A stretch of 14,181 nt of DNA from Dehalococcoidales bacterium (lineage in GTDB: Bacteria; Chloroflexota; Dehalococcoidia; E44-bin15). A program made the translations under genes and the position numbers. The stretch is from contig JAUWZB010000012.1 in NCBI GenBank assembly GCA_030615555.1, forward strand, positions 1 through 14,181, written 5' to 3'. Positions 1-6,665 of this stretch are shown here, piece after piece; position 1 is the stretch's first letter, and the number at the start of each line of letters is the position of its first letter. Under the pieces are notes generated by a model. It made no database searches. It was not told the origin of the DNA and worked only from the letters and a program-made list of their open reading frames with translations.

Positions 1-519
1 TTCACTGGCTAAGCTCTCCAGCGCCTCATCGGCAGCATCGATTAGCTCCTGAGCAAAGGACTGGTCGCCCTCATACCAGAAAAGGGCCACCTGATCGCTG
101 GTGAGGAAATTCCAATCATATCGCAGGTCATCGAATTTAATGGTGGCCGGTGAGGTTTCAATTTGGTGCCCAGCGGCATCCTCAATCAGCCACCAATAAT
201 CTATCTCCGTCCCCGGCGGCAATCCCCCCGTCTCCAGCATGTCCCATATCCAGCTTGCCGCCACCCGTTGAGCGGGGGTGAAATCGACGTCCACCCGACA
301 GCTAACCGGGACGAGGCTCCGCCTGCTCACCCGATATTCAAGATCGATATCGGCGATCTCGGTGGACGCCTCCGCCTCCAGGCGAAAGGTGATGGCATAG
401 GGAAATTGCGCCTGGGCATCGCTGGAGAGCACGGTGATCTCATCCTGGGCCAGGCTGGTTGCCGGGGAGAGGATGAGGAGGACGAGAAACAGCATGAGTA
501 AAAGGCAAAGCCGCTTCAT
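1..519 (-). CDS. putative secreted peptidase MA-like protein, 3' end beyond the window
   Basis: This open reading frame starts at the ATG at 519 and runs off the left edge after 173 codons with no stop. Residues 1-24 form a signal peptide: MKR, a Leu-rich hydrophobic core, then a likely cleavage after SLA before QDEI. The mature part is predicted beta-rich (FPYAITFRLEAEA, YRVSRR) with a Trp-rich stretch (ASWIWDML, PPGTEIDYWWLIED). It ends with YDWNFLTSDQVALFWYEGD, entering an Ala/Glu-rich helix. From memory this resembles the N-terminal half of exported peptidase-MA-family (gluzincin) proteins common in Chloroflexota. The HExxH zinc motif would lie off the window, so peptidase function is inferred. 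The start overlaps the prfB stop by one base (TAATG), which implies translational coupling. Confidence 0.68.
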   Translation of the reverse strand, partial: MKRLCLLLMLFLVLLILSPATSLAQDEITVLSSDAQAQFPYAITFRLEAEASTEIADIDLEYRVSRRSLVPVSCRVDVDFTPAQRVAASWIWDMLETGGLPPGTEIDYWWLIEDAAGHQIETSPATIKFDDLRYDWNFLTSDQVALFWYEGDQSFAQELIDAADEALESLASE

Positions 520-1620
520 TACCCCTTCTCCATGGTGAATTTAAGGTAGGCCTCGATAAACTCATCCAACGTCCCATCGAGCACAGCGGCGGGGTCGCTG
601 GTTTCATATCCCGTGCGATGGTCCTTCACCATCTTATAGGGGTGGAGGACATAGCTTCTGATCTGGTTGCCCCAACCTGCGGCGACATGCTCCCCCTTGA
701 GCCTGGCCTGCTCCTCAGCACGCTTTGCCAGCTCAAGCTCGAGGAGGCGAGCGCGAAGCACCTTAAGCGCCATCTCTTTGTTCTGGCGCTGGGAGCGCTC
801 GTTTTGGCAGGTAGCCACCAGCCCCGTGGGGAGATGGGTCACCCGAACCGCGGTGCTGGTCTTCTGCACATGCTGCCCTCCCGGACCGCTGGCTCTAAAG
901 AGGTCGATCCTCACCTCATCAGGGTTTATCCTGACATCCAGCTCCCGCTCCACCTCAGGCAACACCTCCACCAGAGCAAAGGAGGTATGACGAGCATGGG
1001 AGGCATCGAAGGGGGAGAGACGCACCAGCCGGTGCACCCCGCGCTCCGCCTTGAGGTAGCCATAGGCATAATCGCCGATGACCTGGATGAGAGCGCTCCT
1101 TATGCCAGCCTCCTCACCGGGGGAGAGCTCGATCACCCCTGCCTGATAGCCACGGCGCTCCGCCCACCTGAGATACATCCTGAGGAGCATCTCAGCCCAG
1201 TCCTGAGCCTCGGTGCCCCCGGCGCCGGCGTGAACCGCGAGGAAGGCACTCCTCTTCTCGTACTCACCGCTGAGTAGCAGCTCAAGCTCCATCTCTTCAA
1301 ACTGGGAGACTACCCTCTCGGCCTCAGCAGCGATCTCCTCTTTCAGCGAAGGCTCCTCCTCTGCGATAGCCAGAGCTGCCAGCTCCAAAAGCTCACTGAC
1401 CCTTCGCTCCATGATGCGCCACTTCTCCACCTCACCCTTCAGCTCCCCGAGCTGGCGCATCACGCCCTGCGCCCTCTCCTGATCCTGCCAGAAATCGGTC
1501 CGGGATGATTCCGCCTCTATTTCAGCGATCTCCCGCTCCTTTTGAGCGATGTCAAAGACGCACCATGACTTGGGAGATGCGCTCCGTTAGCTCCTCAAGC
1601 CTTTTCTTTTGTTCTTGCAT
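519..1620 (-). CDS. prfB: peptide chain release factor 2 (programmed +1 frameshift)
   Basis: RF2 recognises UGA and UAA stop codons and triggers peptidyl-tRNA hydrolysis on the ribosome. Translation starts at the ATG at 1620, seven bases after a strong GGAGGT at 1633-1628. It reads 22 codons to an in-frame TGA at 1554-1552. A +1 shift at CTT-TGA-C resumes at GAC (1553), giving a 366-residue protein, close to the 365 of E. coli RF2. The RF2-specific anticodon-like tripeptide SPF falls at residues 202-204 and the catalytic GGQ at 247-249 (SGPGGQHVQKTSTAVR). The N-terminal part is helical. The gene lies 33 bases after nfi, is probably cotranscribed with it, and overlaps the following secreted-protein gene by one base. 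The frameshift makes expression autoregulatory, as in many bacteria. An annotation starting at 1463 would lose the first 52 residues. Confidence 0.96.
1551..1563 (-). promoter_or_regulatory. prfB programmed +1 frameshift site
   Basis: On the minus strand this reads GTG CGT CTT TGA C, with CTT in the P site and the in-frame TGA stop at 1554-1552. Slippage to the +1 frame continues into GAC ATC GCT. CTT-TGA-C is the conserved prfB slippery site. The internal Shine-Dalgarno-like stimulator usually found three bases upstream (AGGGGG in E. coli) is only weakly present here as ATGGTG. Confidence 0.93.
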
Positions 1621-1653
1621 CTTTTCGACCTCCTTTTTCGAGCTTTATCGGCC

Positions 1654-2367
1654 CTATATCGAAAACCTTCCCTGTTGCCCTTCTTCTGTCCTTGCCAAAG
1701 CGGGCAGTTGTCCCGCCGCGGCAAGGTGGGCAAGGCGCGTCGGCTCGGGGAGGCGATAGCCTCTCAAGCACGCTATCACCCAGTGGATAGCCGCCTCAAG
1801 GTCAACCCTGTGCCCGATGGAAACATAGACTGGGCTTACCCCCCGCTTGGTCCGCAGCGCCGCCCCGATAACCTCATCTCCATCGCGGAGCGGGGCATAA
1901 GCGCCTGGCTCCTCCCCTAAATCACCGTGCCGGCCGCACAGGATGGACTTGGCACACCCTATGGCGGGCACATCCAGGAGAAGCCCCAGATGGGAAGCCA
2001 GCCCCAATCTCCGGGGGTGAGCGATGCCCTGAGCATCGGCGATGATGAGGTCGGGGGGCACGGTAAGCCTTTCGCAGGCAGCCAGGATCAACGGCGTCTC
2101 TCGAAAGGACAACAGCCCTGGCACATAGGGAAAGCTGATCCGCAGCGTCACCACACTCTGCTCCACCAGCACAAGCTCAGGAAAACGGAGCACCACCACC
2201 GCCCCCCTTGCCATCCCCCTATTGTCCTCACGAGAGATGTCCATACCAGCAATGAGACGAGGGGCCTCAAGCTCGTTCCTTCTCACCACCTGAGCGGCAA
2301 GAACTCGTTGAATTTCCTTAGCCTCAGCAACACTTACCTGCCAGCTATGAAGATTGCGCCCTTTCAT
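1654..2367 (-). CDS. nfi: endonuclease V (deoxyinosine 3' endonuclease)
   Basis: Endonuclease V cuts DNA at the second phosphodiester bond 3' of deoxyinosine, initiating repair of deaminated adenine. With the ATG at 2367 the protein has 237 residues. The metal-binding acids of the family fall at D43 (AGMDIS), E90 (SFRE) and D111 (IIADAQG). The strand-separating wedge is PYVPG at 80-84. The family signature GIAHPRRLGLASHLG and the C-terminal KGYRLPEPTR-like block (RGYRLPEPTR) are intact. A TTG start at 2376 would add three residues and has AGGGG six bases upstream. However, it overlaps the -10 box of the only good promoter, so the ATG is preferred. The gene is divergent from rpsP and followed 33 bases later by prfB. 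Confidence 0.92.
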   Translation of the reverse strand: MKGRNLHSWQVSVAEAKEIQRVLAAQVVRRNELEAPRLIAGMDISREDNRGMARGAVVVLRFPELVLVEQSVVTLRISFPYVPGLLSFRETPLILAACERLTVPPDLIIADAQGIAHPRRLGLASHLGLLLDVPAIGCAKSILCGRHGDLGEEPGAYAPLRDGDEVIGAALRTKRGVSPVYVSIGHRVDLEAAIHWVIACLRGYRLPEPTRLAHLAAAGQLPALARTEEGQQGRFSI

Positions 2368-2375
2368 ATCAGCCA

Positions 2376-2404
2376 ATTATATCCCCTGGAATACCCCCTG
2401 GCAA
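2376..2404 (-). promoter_or_regulatory. predicted sigma70-type promoter of nfi-prfB
   Basis: The -35 box TTGCCA (2404-2399), a 17-base spacer and a perfect -10 TATAAT (2381-2376) are visible on the minus strand. The expected transcription start is about 2369-2367, at or next to the nfi ATG (2367), which implies a leaderless or nearly leaderless message. Confidence 0.68.
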
Positions 2405-2413
2405 CCTAACCCA

Positions 2414-2442
2414 TTGACACATCGCCCTTAATCACCCATAAT
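2414..2442 (+). promoter_or_regulatory. predicted sigma70-type promoter of rpsP-khpA-rimM
   Basis: A perfect -35 TTGACA (2414-2419), a 17-base spacer and CATAAT (2437-2442) precede rpsP. The expected start is near 2449, leaving a leader of about 15 bases that holds the ribosome-binding site AGAGGT (2453-2458). It lies back to back with the nfi promoter. Confidence 0.78.
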
Positions 2443-2463
2443 AGCAACATTAAGAGGTCAGCA

Positions 2464-3093
2464 ATGGTAAAGATTCGATTGAGTCGTGTGGGCAGGAAGA
2501 AGAGGCCCAACTACCGGGTGGTGGTTGCCGATGCCCGGGCCCCACGCGATGGTGCCTTTATTGAAATCATCGGTCACTACAATCCCCTCACCGACCCTGC
2601 TACCATCGTGGTTGATGAGGAGAAGGTCCTAAAGTGGCTTCGTCAGGGGGCCCAGCCTACAGAAAGGGTGGCCGTCTTGCTAGCTAAGCTGGGCATCATA
2701 GAGAAGCCCACGAAGAAACACACAGAGAAGCTTGCGAAGAAGCTCGCAGAGAAACCCGCGAAGAAGCTCGCAAAGGAGCCCACAGAGAAGCCCGCGGAGG
2801 AGAAGCCCGCAGAGAAGCCCGCGAAGAAGCCCACGGAGGAACCCACAGCGGAGCTAGCGGAGGAGAAACCTGCAGAGGAGAAGCCCGCAGAGGAGCCTGC
2901 GAAGAAGCCTGCGGAGGAGAAGCCCACAGAGAAGCCCGCGAAGAAGCTCGCAGAGGAGCCCACAGCGGAGCTAGCGGAGGAGAAACCTGCAGAGGAGAAG
3001 CCCGCGAAGAAGCCCACAGAGAAGCCCGCGGAGGAGCCCGCGACGAAAAGCGAAGGTGAGTCCACGACCCTTCCCCAAGAAGGGATCGAATAA
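2464..3093 (+). CDS. rpsP: 30S ribosomal protein S16 with long repetitive C-terminal tail
   Basis: S16 is a small-subunit assembly protein that binds 16S rRNA. Residues 1-80 are a standard S16 core (MVKIRLSRVGRKKRPNYRVV at the start, then GHYNPLTDP and QPTERVAVLLAKLG). The usual family length is about 80-90 residues, but here the frame continues to 209. The extra part of roughly 125 residues is almost entirely Lys, Glu, Pro, Ala, Thr and Leu, in units such as EEKPAEKPAKKPT. It is strongly basic at first and becomes acidic further on. It contains a perfect 47-base in-frame direct repeat. The tail is probably disordered and its role is unknown. The ATG at 2464 follows GAGGT by five bases. It heads the rpsP-khpA-rimM operon, with khpA 17 bases downstream. 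Confidence 0.96.
   Translation: MVKIRLSRVGRKKRPNYRVVVADARAPRDGAFIEIIGHYNPLTDPATIVVDEEKVLKWLRQGAQPTERVAVLLAKLGIIEKPTKKHTEKLAKKLAEKPAKKLAKEPTEKPAEEKPAEKPAKKPTEEPTAELAEEKPAEEKPAEEPAKKPAEEKPTEKPAKKLAEEPTAELAEEKPAEEKPAKKPTEKPAEEPATKSEGESTTLPQEGIE
2842..3005 (+). repeat. in-frame direct repeats encoding the S16 tail
   Basis: A 47-base sequence at 2842-2888 recurs identically at 2959-3005, an offset of 117 bases or 39 codons. Both copies encode PTAELAEEKPAEEKPA. They sit within a wider field of degenerate GAGAAGCCCGC-type units from about 2700 to 3040. The pattern indicates growth of the tail by in-frame tandem duplication. Confidence 0.92.
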
Positions 3094-3110
3094 ACAAGCA
3101 GAGGAGCGAA

Positions 3111-3338
3111 ATGAAGGAGCTTATCGAGTTTATCGCCAAGGCGGTGGTGACCAAACCGGACGAGGTGGTAGTAACTGAAGAGAGGAGCGAAGGAGGGGTG
3201 CTCCTCAAGCTTCAGGTTAACCAGGAGGATATGGGGCGGGTGATCGGCAAGCAGGGACGGGTGGTCCAGGCGATGCGCACCCTGCTCCGGGTGGTCGCCG
3301 TTAAGGAAGGCACTCGGGTAGAGCTTGTAGTAATCTAA
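3111..3338 (+). CDS. khpA: KH-domain RNA-binding protein KhpA (YlqC family)
   Basis: This is a 75-residue single KH domain. The RNA-contacting GxxG loop is visible as VIGKQGRVVQAMR at about residues 44-56, after a beta strand (GGVLLKLQV). The opening MKELIEFIAKAVV and the length match the KhpA/YlqC family, small RNA chaperones that work with KhpB/Jag in Gram-positive bacteria. The start codon follows GAGGAG by four bases (3103-3108). Its place between rpsP and rimM is the classical position for this family and supports the assignment. Confidence 0.94.
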   Translation: MKELIEFIAKAVVTKPDEVVVTEERSEGGVLLKLQVNQEDMGRVIGKQGRVVQAMRTLLRVVAVKEGTRVELVVI

Positions 3339-3356
3339 TCCCGGTTCGATGGCACT

Positions 3357-3863
3357 ATGGATTCCCAGTTTATCGCGGTTGGTCGGGTTGTTGCCCCTTG
3401 GGGGGTGAGGGGGGAGATAAAGGTGGAGGTGATGACAGACTTCCCGGATCGGTTCTCGCCCCAGGAGGAGGTTTACATTGAGGGACGAGCGATGACCATC
3501 GAAAGGAGCAGATGGCATCGGGGGAGGGTAATCCTCAAGTTGGCCACCATCGATAGCGTGGATGATGCCGAGGAGCTTTGCGGGCGATTCCTCGAGGTAC
3601 CCCAGTCCCAACTTCGCCCCCTGCCACAGGATGAGTATTATCAGTTTCAACTCCTAGGGCTCGAGGTCTGGACTACCGAGGGGGAGCTTCTGGGACGAAT
3701 TTCCCGGATCCTGCCCACCGGGAGTAACGATGTTTATGAAGTGCCCTCTAAAGGTGGGGAGCTGCTGATCCCCGCCATTGAGGATGTGGTGAAATCGGTG
3801 GACCTCCAGGGAGGGCGCATTGTTGTTGAGGTAATCGAGGGTTTGCTACAGGAGAAAGCTTGA
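3357..3863 (+). CDS. rimM: ribosome maturation factor RimM
   Basis: RimM binds S19 and helps mature the 3' (head) domain of the 30S subunit. The 168-residue protein has the N-terminal RimM barrel (FIAVGRVVAPWGVRGEIKV at about 5-23, then TDFPDRF). The C-terminal PRC barrel follows (YYQFQLLGLEVWTTEGELLG, GSNDVYEV, ELLIPAIEDVV). Length and motif order are normal. It lies 18 bases after khpA. No clear Shine-Dalgarno precedes the ATG at 3357, so translation may depend on coupling to khpA. In many bacteria trmD and rplS come next, but here there is a 182-base gap and then rex. Confidence 0.95.
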   Translation: MDSQFIAVGRVVAPWGVRGEIKVEVMTDFPDRFSPQEEVYIEGRAMTIERSRWHRGRVILKLATIDSVDDAEELCGRFLEVPQSQLRPLPQDEYYQFQLLGLEVWTTEGELLGRISRILPTGSNDVYEVPSKGGELLIPAIEDVVKSVDLQGGRIVVEVIEGLLQEKA

Positions 3864-3923
3864 CCCCAATATAGTGAGTTTGGGCCGCAAGTGTTTAGAA
3901 ACAGGCCTTTTCCATGACGAGCT

Positions 3924-3980
3924 TTGGCTCCCTTTAAGTGGCTTTATCACCATATGCTTCCAGGGAGCCAACCGCTTTTT
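3924..3980 (+). terminator. long hairpin after rimM, possible terminator
   Basis: A perfect 10-base inverted repeat, TTGGCTCCCT (3924-3933) and AGGGAGCCAA (3962-3971), encloses 28 bases. Within the loop AAG/CTT and TGG/CCA can extend the helix around an apical CTTTATCA. T5 follows at 3976-3980, four bases after the stem. This could end the rpsP-khpA-rimM transcript, or form a structured leader of rex. The offset T-run makes an intrinsic terminator only moderately likely. No convincing rex promoter was found in the rest of the 3864-4045 gap. Confidence 0.5.
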
Positions 3981-4045
3981 AGGCGAGCCGAATTAGGATG
4001 GCGGAAACATGCTGACGATTTTAAAAGAAGCGCTAGGAGAGTAAC

Positions 4046-4678
4046 ATGACGTCTCAAATCCCAGAGGTGGTGATCCTTCGTTTGCCGTTATATCTTCGCA
4101 TCCTGACACTCCTCGAGGAGGAGAACGCTGGGGTGGTGAGCTCGCAGGAGTTAGGGGCAAGATTACAGATGACGCCGGCTCAAATTCGAAAGGACCTGAG
4201 CTACTTCGGCAAGTTTGGCAAGCAGGGTAAAGGCTACAACGTGAGACTGCTCCTGGGGGAACTGCGACAGATCCTGGGGGTTAACCGGGAGTGGCATATG
4301 GCCATCATCGGGGTGGGAAGATTGGGTAAGGCGATCCTTGACTATGGCATGCTGACTCCCCGAGGGTTCAAGATTGTGGCTGCCTTTGACATAGACCCTC
4401 AGCAAACTGGCAAAAAAGTAGGTAGGGTAGTGATTCAAGATCTCGCCGAGCTCGCCAATACGGTGAAAAATCGGGGCATCGACATCGGCATTGTCGCTGT
4501 GCCCCCATCACAGGCCCAACAGGCCATCGATTGCTTGGTGGGATGCGGCATCAAAGCGATCTTAAACTATGCCCCCGTTGCTCCCCGGGTGCCCAAGGAT
4601 GTGCGAATCCAGGAGGTGGACCCGGTGCTCGCCCTGCAAACCATGACCTACCATCTAAAGTCCCTGGGCTCCCCCTGA
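4046..4678 (+). CDS. rex: redox-sensing transcriptional repressor Rex
   Basis: Rex represses fermentation and respiration genes when the NADH/NAD+ ratio is low and leaves DNA when it binds NADH. The 210-residue protein has an N-terminal winged helix (about 1-80), including the highly conserved QIRKDLSYFGKFGKQGKGYN at 46-65. A Rossmann domain follows with the nucleotide-binding GVGRLG at 89-94 and the acidic strand end FDIDP. A C-terminal helix (about 195-208, LQTMTYHLKSLG) would be the domain-swapping segment. The ATG at 4046 follows AGGAGAG by four bases. The 3' end overlaps the converging atpC by 24 bases. No Rex-type operator (TTGTGAA-like palindrome) was seen upstream of rex or of the atp operon. 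Confidence 0.95.
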   Translation: MTSQIPEVVILRLPLYLRILTLLEEENAGVVSSQELGARLQMTPAQIRKDLSYFGKFGKQGKGYNVRLLLGELRQILGVNREWHMAIIGVGRLGKAILDYGMLTPRGFKIVAAFDIDPQQTGKKVGRVVIQDLAELANTVKNRGIDIGIVAVPPSQAQQAIDCLVGCGIKAILNYAPVAPRVPKDVRIQEVDPVLALQTMTYHLKSLGSP

Positions 4679-5092
4679 GCCGGGCCTCTTTTTCCTGCGC
4701 TCCGCTATCTTGAGCCGCACCAAAGAGCGCCTGAGCGCGGCCTCAGCGGCGGCAAGGTCCATTTCAAGGGGGCGTTCCTTGAGTTGCTCCTCAGCGCGGC
4801 GTTTCGCCTCCTCAGCACGGGCAATATCGATCTCCTCAGCCCGCTCGGCAACATCGGCAAGCACGGTAACCCGATTCTGCATCACCTCCAAAAAGCCGCC
4901 GCTGACAAATATCGCCGTCTCCTCGCCCTCCTTCCGCACCACCAGCTCGCCGGGCTGAAGCATGGTTAAGAGCGGAGCATGGCTGGGGAGAATGCCCAGC
5001 TGCCCCTCGATGCCCGGGGCGATAACAATATCCACCTCATCAGAGTAGACCGCCCGCTCTGCAGTCACGATTTCGAACCTGAGTTTAGCCAA
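4655..5092 (-). CDS. atpC: F1Fo ATP synthase epsilon subunit
   Basis: Epsilon is part of the central stalk and inhibits ATP hydrolysis. The 145-residue protein has the N-terminal beta sandwich (FEIVTAERAVYSDEVDIVIAPGIEGQLGILPSHAPLLTML). Next comes the typical VSGGFLEVMQNRVTVLADVAERAEEID, and then the C-terminal two-helix arm (about 90-135, rich in Ala, Glu and Arg). The last gene of the atp operon, it is separated from atpD by a 103-base hairpin-rich spacer. Its last 24 bases overlap the 3' end of rex on the other strand. The tail KKRPGSGGAQGL is not typical of the family and coincides with the rex overlap. Confidence 0.95.
   Translation of the reverse strand: MAKLRFEIVTAERAVYSDEVDIVIAPGIEGQLGILPSHAPLLTMLQPGELVVRKEGEETAIFVSGGFLEVMQNRVTVLADVAERAEEIDIARAEEAKRRAEEQLKERPLEMDLAAAEAALRRSLVRLKIAERRKKRPGSGGAQGL
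4667..4693 (+). terminator. weak hairpin plus T-run at the end of rex
   Basis: GGCTC (4667-4671) and GAGCC (4677-4681) form a five-base stem with a CCCCT loop over the rex stop codon. TTTTT follows at 4689-4693. The stem is short and the T-run is offset by seven bases, so this is only a candidate rex terminator. It lies inside the atpC coding region. Confidence 0.3.
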
Positions 5093-5109
5093 AGGCTCTC
5101 ACCCCCGAC

Positions 5110-5180
5110 CCCCCTCTCCCAGAGGGGGAAGAATGAATTAGGGGACACCCCTAGAACCCCGGCAGGGGCTTCGCCCCTGC
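5110..5180 (-). repeat. three consecutive short-loop hairpins between atpD and atpC
   Basis: Three perfect inverted repeats with three-base loops occur in 71 bases. They are GCAGGGGC/GCCCCTGC (5162-5169/5173-5180), TAGGGG/CCCCTA (5139-5144/5148-5153) and CCCCCTCT/AGAGGGGG (5110-5117/5121-5128). The layout resembles a REP or BIME-like intergenic element. It could stabilise the upstream atp mRNA or attenuate transcription into atpC, but none of the hairpins is followed by a T-run on the minus strand. Confidence 0.7.
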
Positions 5181-5195
5181 GCCCCAAAAGGCACA

Positions 5196-6590
5196 CTACG
5201 CCGCCTCCAACTCCTTCGCCTTCTCCACCACCTCGTCGATGGTGCCCACCATATAAAAGGCCTGCTCGGGGAGAGCATCGTGCCGCCCATCAAGGATTTC
5301 CTTAAAGCCACGCACCGTCTCCTTTACCGGGACATACCTCCCCGTCCTGCCGGTGAACGCCTCGGCGACGAACATGGGCTGGGAGAGAAATCTCTGGATC
5401 TTGCGGGCGCGCACTACAGTGAGCTTGTCCTCCTCCGAGAGCTCCTCAATACCCAATATGGCGATGATGTCCTGGAGGTCTTTGTAGCGCTGGAGCACCC
5501 GCTGCACCCCGCGCGCTACGCTGTAGTGCTCCTCGCCGACCACGCGGGGATCGAGGATGCGAGAGGTGGAGGCCAGGGGGTCAACAGCGGGATAGAGCCC
5601 CTGCTCAGCGATGGCGCGCTCCAGGGCAACCACGGCATCAAGGTGACCGAAGACCGTAGCCACACCGGGGTCGGTGTAATCGTCGGCGGGGACATAGATC
5701 GCCTGGAAGGAGGTAATGGAGCCCCTCTTGGTGGAGGTGATCCTCTCCTGCAGGTCGCCCATCTCGGTGGCCAGTGTGGGCTGATAGCCCACCGCCGAGG
5801 GCATACGACCCAGGAGCGCCGAAACCTCCATGCCTGCCATGATATAGCGATAGATGTTATCGATAAAAAGCAGCACATCCTGCCCCTCAACATCCCGAAA
5901 GTATTCCGCCATGGTAAGCCCGGTGAAGCCGACGCGCACCCTCACCCCGGGGGGCTCGTTCATCTGCCCGAAGACAAGAACGGTTTTATCGATGACCCCC
6001 GAAGCCTTCATCTCATACCATAGGTCGTTGCCCTCACGGGAGCGCTCCCCGATCCCGGCGAAGACGGAGAAGCCGCCATGCTCCGTGGCGATGTTGCGAA
6101 TGAGCTCCATGATGATAATGGTCTTACCGACCCCGGCGCCGCCGAAGGCGCCCACCTTGCCCCCTTTGGTGAAGGGGGTGATCAGGTCGATGACCTTGAC
6201 TCCCGTCTCCAGCATCTGGGTGGAGGTCTCCTGCTCCCGGAAGGAGGGCGGGGGGCGATGGATGGGCCAGCGCTCCTCAGCCTCCACAGGCCCCAGATTG
6301 TCCAGGGGCTCCCCCATAATATTGAACAGCCTTCCCAGGGTGGTTGGCCCCACGGGGACGGTGAGCGGTGCCCCGGTGTCGATAGCCTCGGCGCCCCGCT
6401 CCAGGCCATCGGTGGGGGACATGGCGAGGCAGCGCACCCAGTTGTTCCCCACATGCTGCTGCGTCTCGAGAATGATCGTCCCCTCATCAAGGGGAATCTC
6501 GATAGCGTTATTGAGCGCCGGCAGCTCATCAGGGGGGAATTCTATATCGACCACGGTGCCGATTACCTGGGCTACTTTTCCTTTCGCCAT
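5196..6590 (-). CDS. atpD: F1Fo ATP synthase beta subunit
   Basis: Beta carries the catalytic nucleotide sites of F1. The 464-residue protein is full length. It has the Walker A loop GGAGVGKT at 150-157, the catalytic glutamate motif GERSREGNDLW, a Walker B region VLLFIDNIYRY, and SALLGRMPSAVGYQPTLATEMG. The stalk-contacting lever is EELSEED, a variant of DELSEED. The FIDN segment reads IYRYIMAG where IFRFTQAG is common. The ATG at 6590 follows GGGAGG (6602-6597) by six bases. That ribosome-binding site lies only a few bases from the inverted repeat that ends the four-helix-bundle cassette, so it appears to have been spared by the insertion. Confidence 0.97.
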   Translation of the reverse strand: MAKGKVAQVIGTVVDIEFPPDELPALNNAIEIPLDEGTIILETQQHVGNNWVRCLAMSPTDGLERGAEAIDTGAPLTVPVGPTTLGRLFNIMGEPLDNLGPVEAEERWPIHRPPPSFREQETSTQMLETGVKVIDLITPFTKGGKVGAFGGAGVGKTIIIMELIRNIATEHGGFSVFAGIGERSREGNDLWYEMKASGVIDKTVLVFGQMNEPPGVRVRVGFTGLTMAEYFRDVEGQDVLLFIDNIYRYIMAGMEVSALLGRMPSAVGYQPTLATEMGDLQERITSTKRGSITSFQAIYVPADDYTDPGVATVFGHLDAVVALERAIAEQGLYPAVDPLASTSRILDPRVVGEEHYSVARGVQRVLQRYKDLQDIIAILGIEELSEEDKLTVVRARKIQRFLSQPMFVAEAFTGRTGRYVPVKETVRGFKEILDGRHDALPEQAFYMVGTIDEVVEKAKELEAA

Positions 6591-6605
6591 GATAGCCTCC
6601 CGAGG

Positions 6606-6654
6606 TGTTCAAGCCGTTGAAAACGTTTTATCACTTCGTTTGTTCAAGTCGTTG
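6606..6654 (+). repeat. repeat cluster on the atpD side of the four-helix-bundle cassette
   Basis: A 14-base direct repeat occurs at 6606-6619 (TGTTCAAGCCGTTG) and 6641-6654 (TGTTCAAGTCGTTG), with one mismatch and a 35-base offset. The segment 6607-6624 is also an imperfect inverted match (15 of 18 bases) to 7043-7060 on the other side of the gene. Confidence 0.8.
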
Positions 6655-6665
6655 GTGCGTTCCAA

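Noticed and set aside
618..1277. 219-residue plus-strand frame within prfB
   Set aside because: It is antisense to the conserved RF2 core, including GGQ and SPF, and has no family resemblance.
519..1463. prfB as a 314-residue gene starting at 1463
   Set aside because: It omits the N-terminal domain. The CTT-TGA-C frameshift restores a normal 366-residue RF2 with a strong ribosome-binding site.
2700..3040. possible CRISPR-like array because of regular repeats
   Set aside because: The repeats are in frame, unevenly spaced and code for the S16 tail. There are no unique spacers and no cas genes.
2643..3650. 335-residue open frame antisense to rpsP-khpA-rimM
   Set aside because: Its Gly/Phe/Ser repeats are the complement of the S16 tail codons, and it crosses three well-supported genes. 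It is a shadow of the low-complexity repeat.
3864..4045. Rex operator upstream of rex
   Set aside because: No TTGTGAA-type palindrome was found in the gap, so autoregulation by Rex cannot be supported from this sequence.
5280..6023. 247-residue plus-strand frame within atpD
   Set aside because: It lies wholly antisense to the conserved ATP synthase beta gene in GC-rich DNA, with no recognisable domain or ribosome-binding site.
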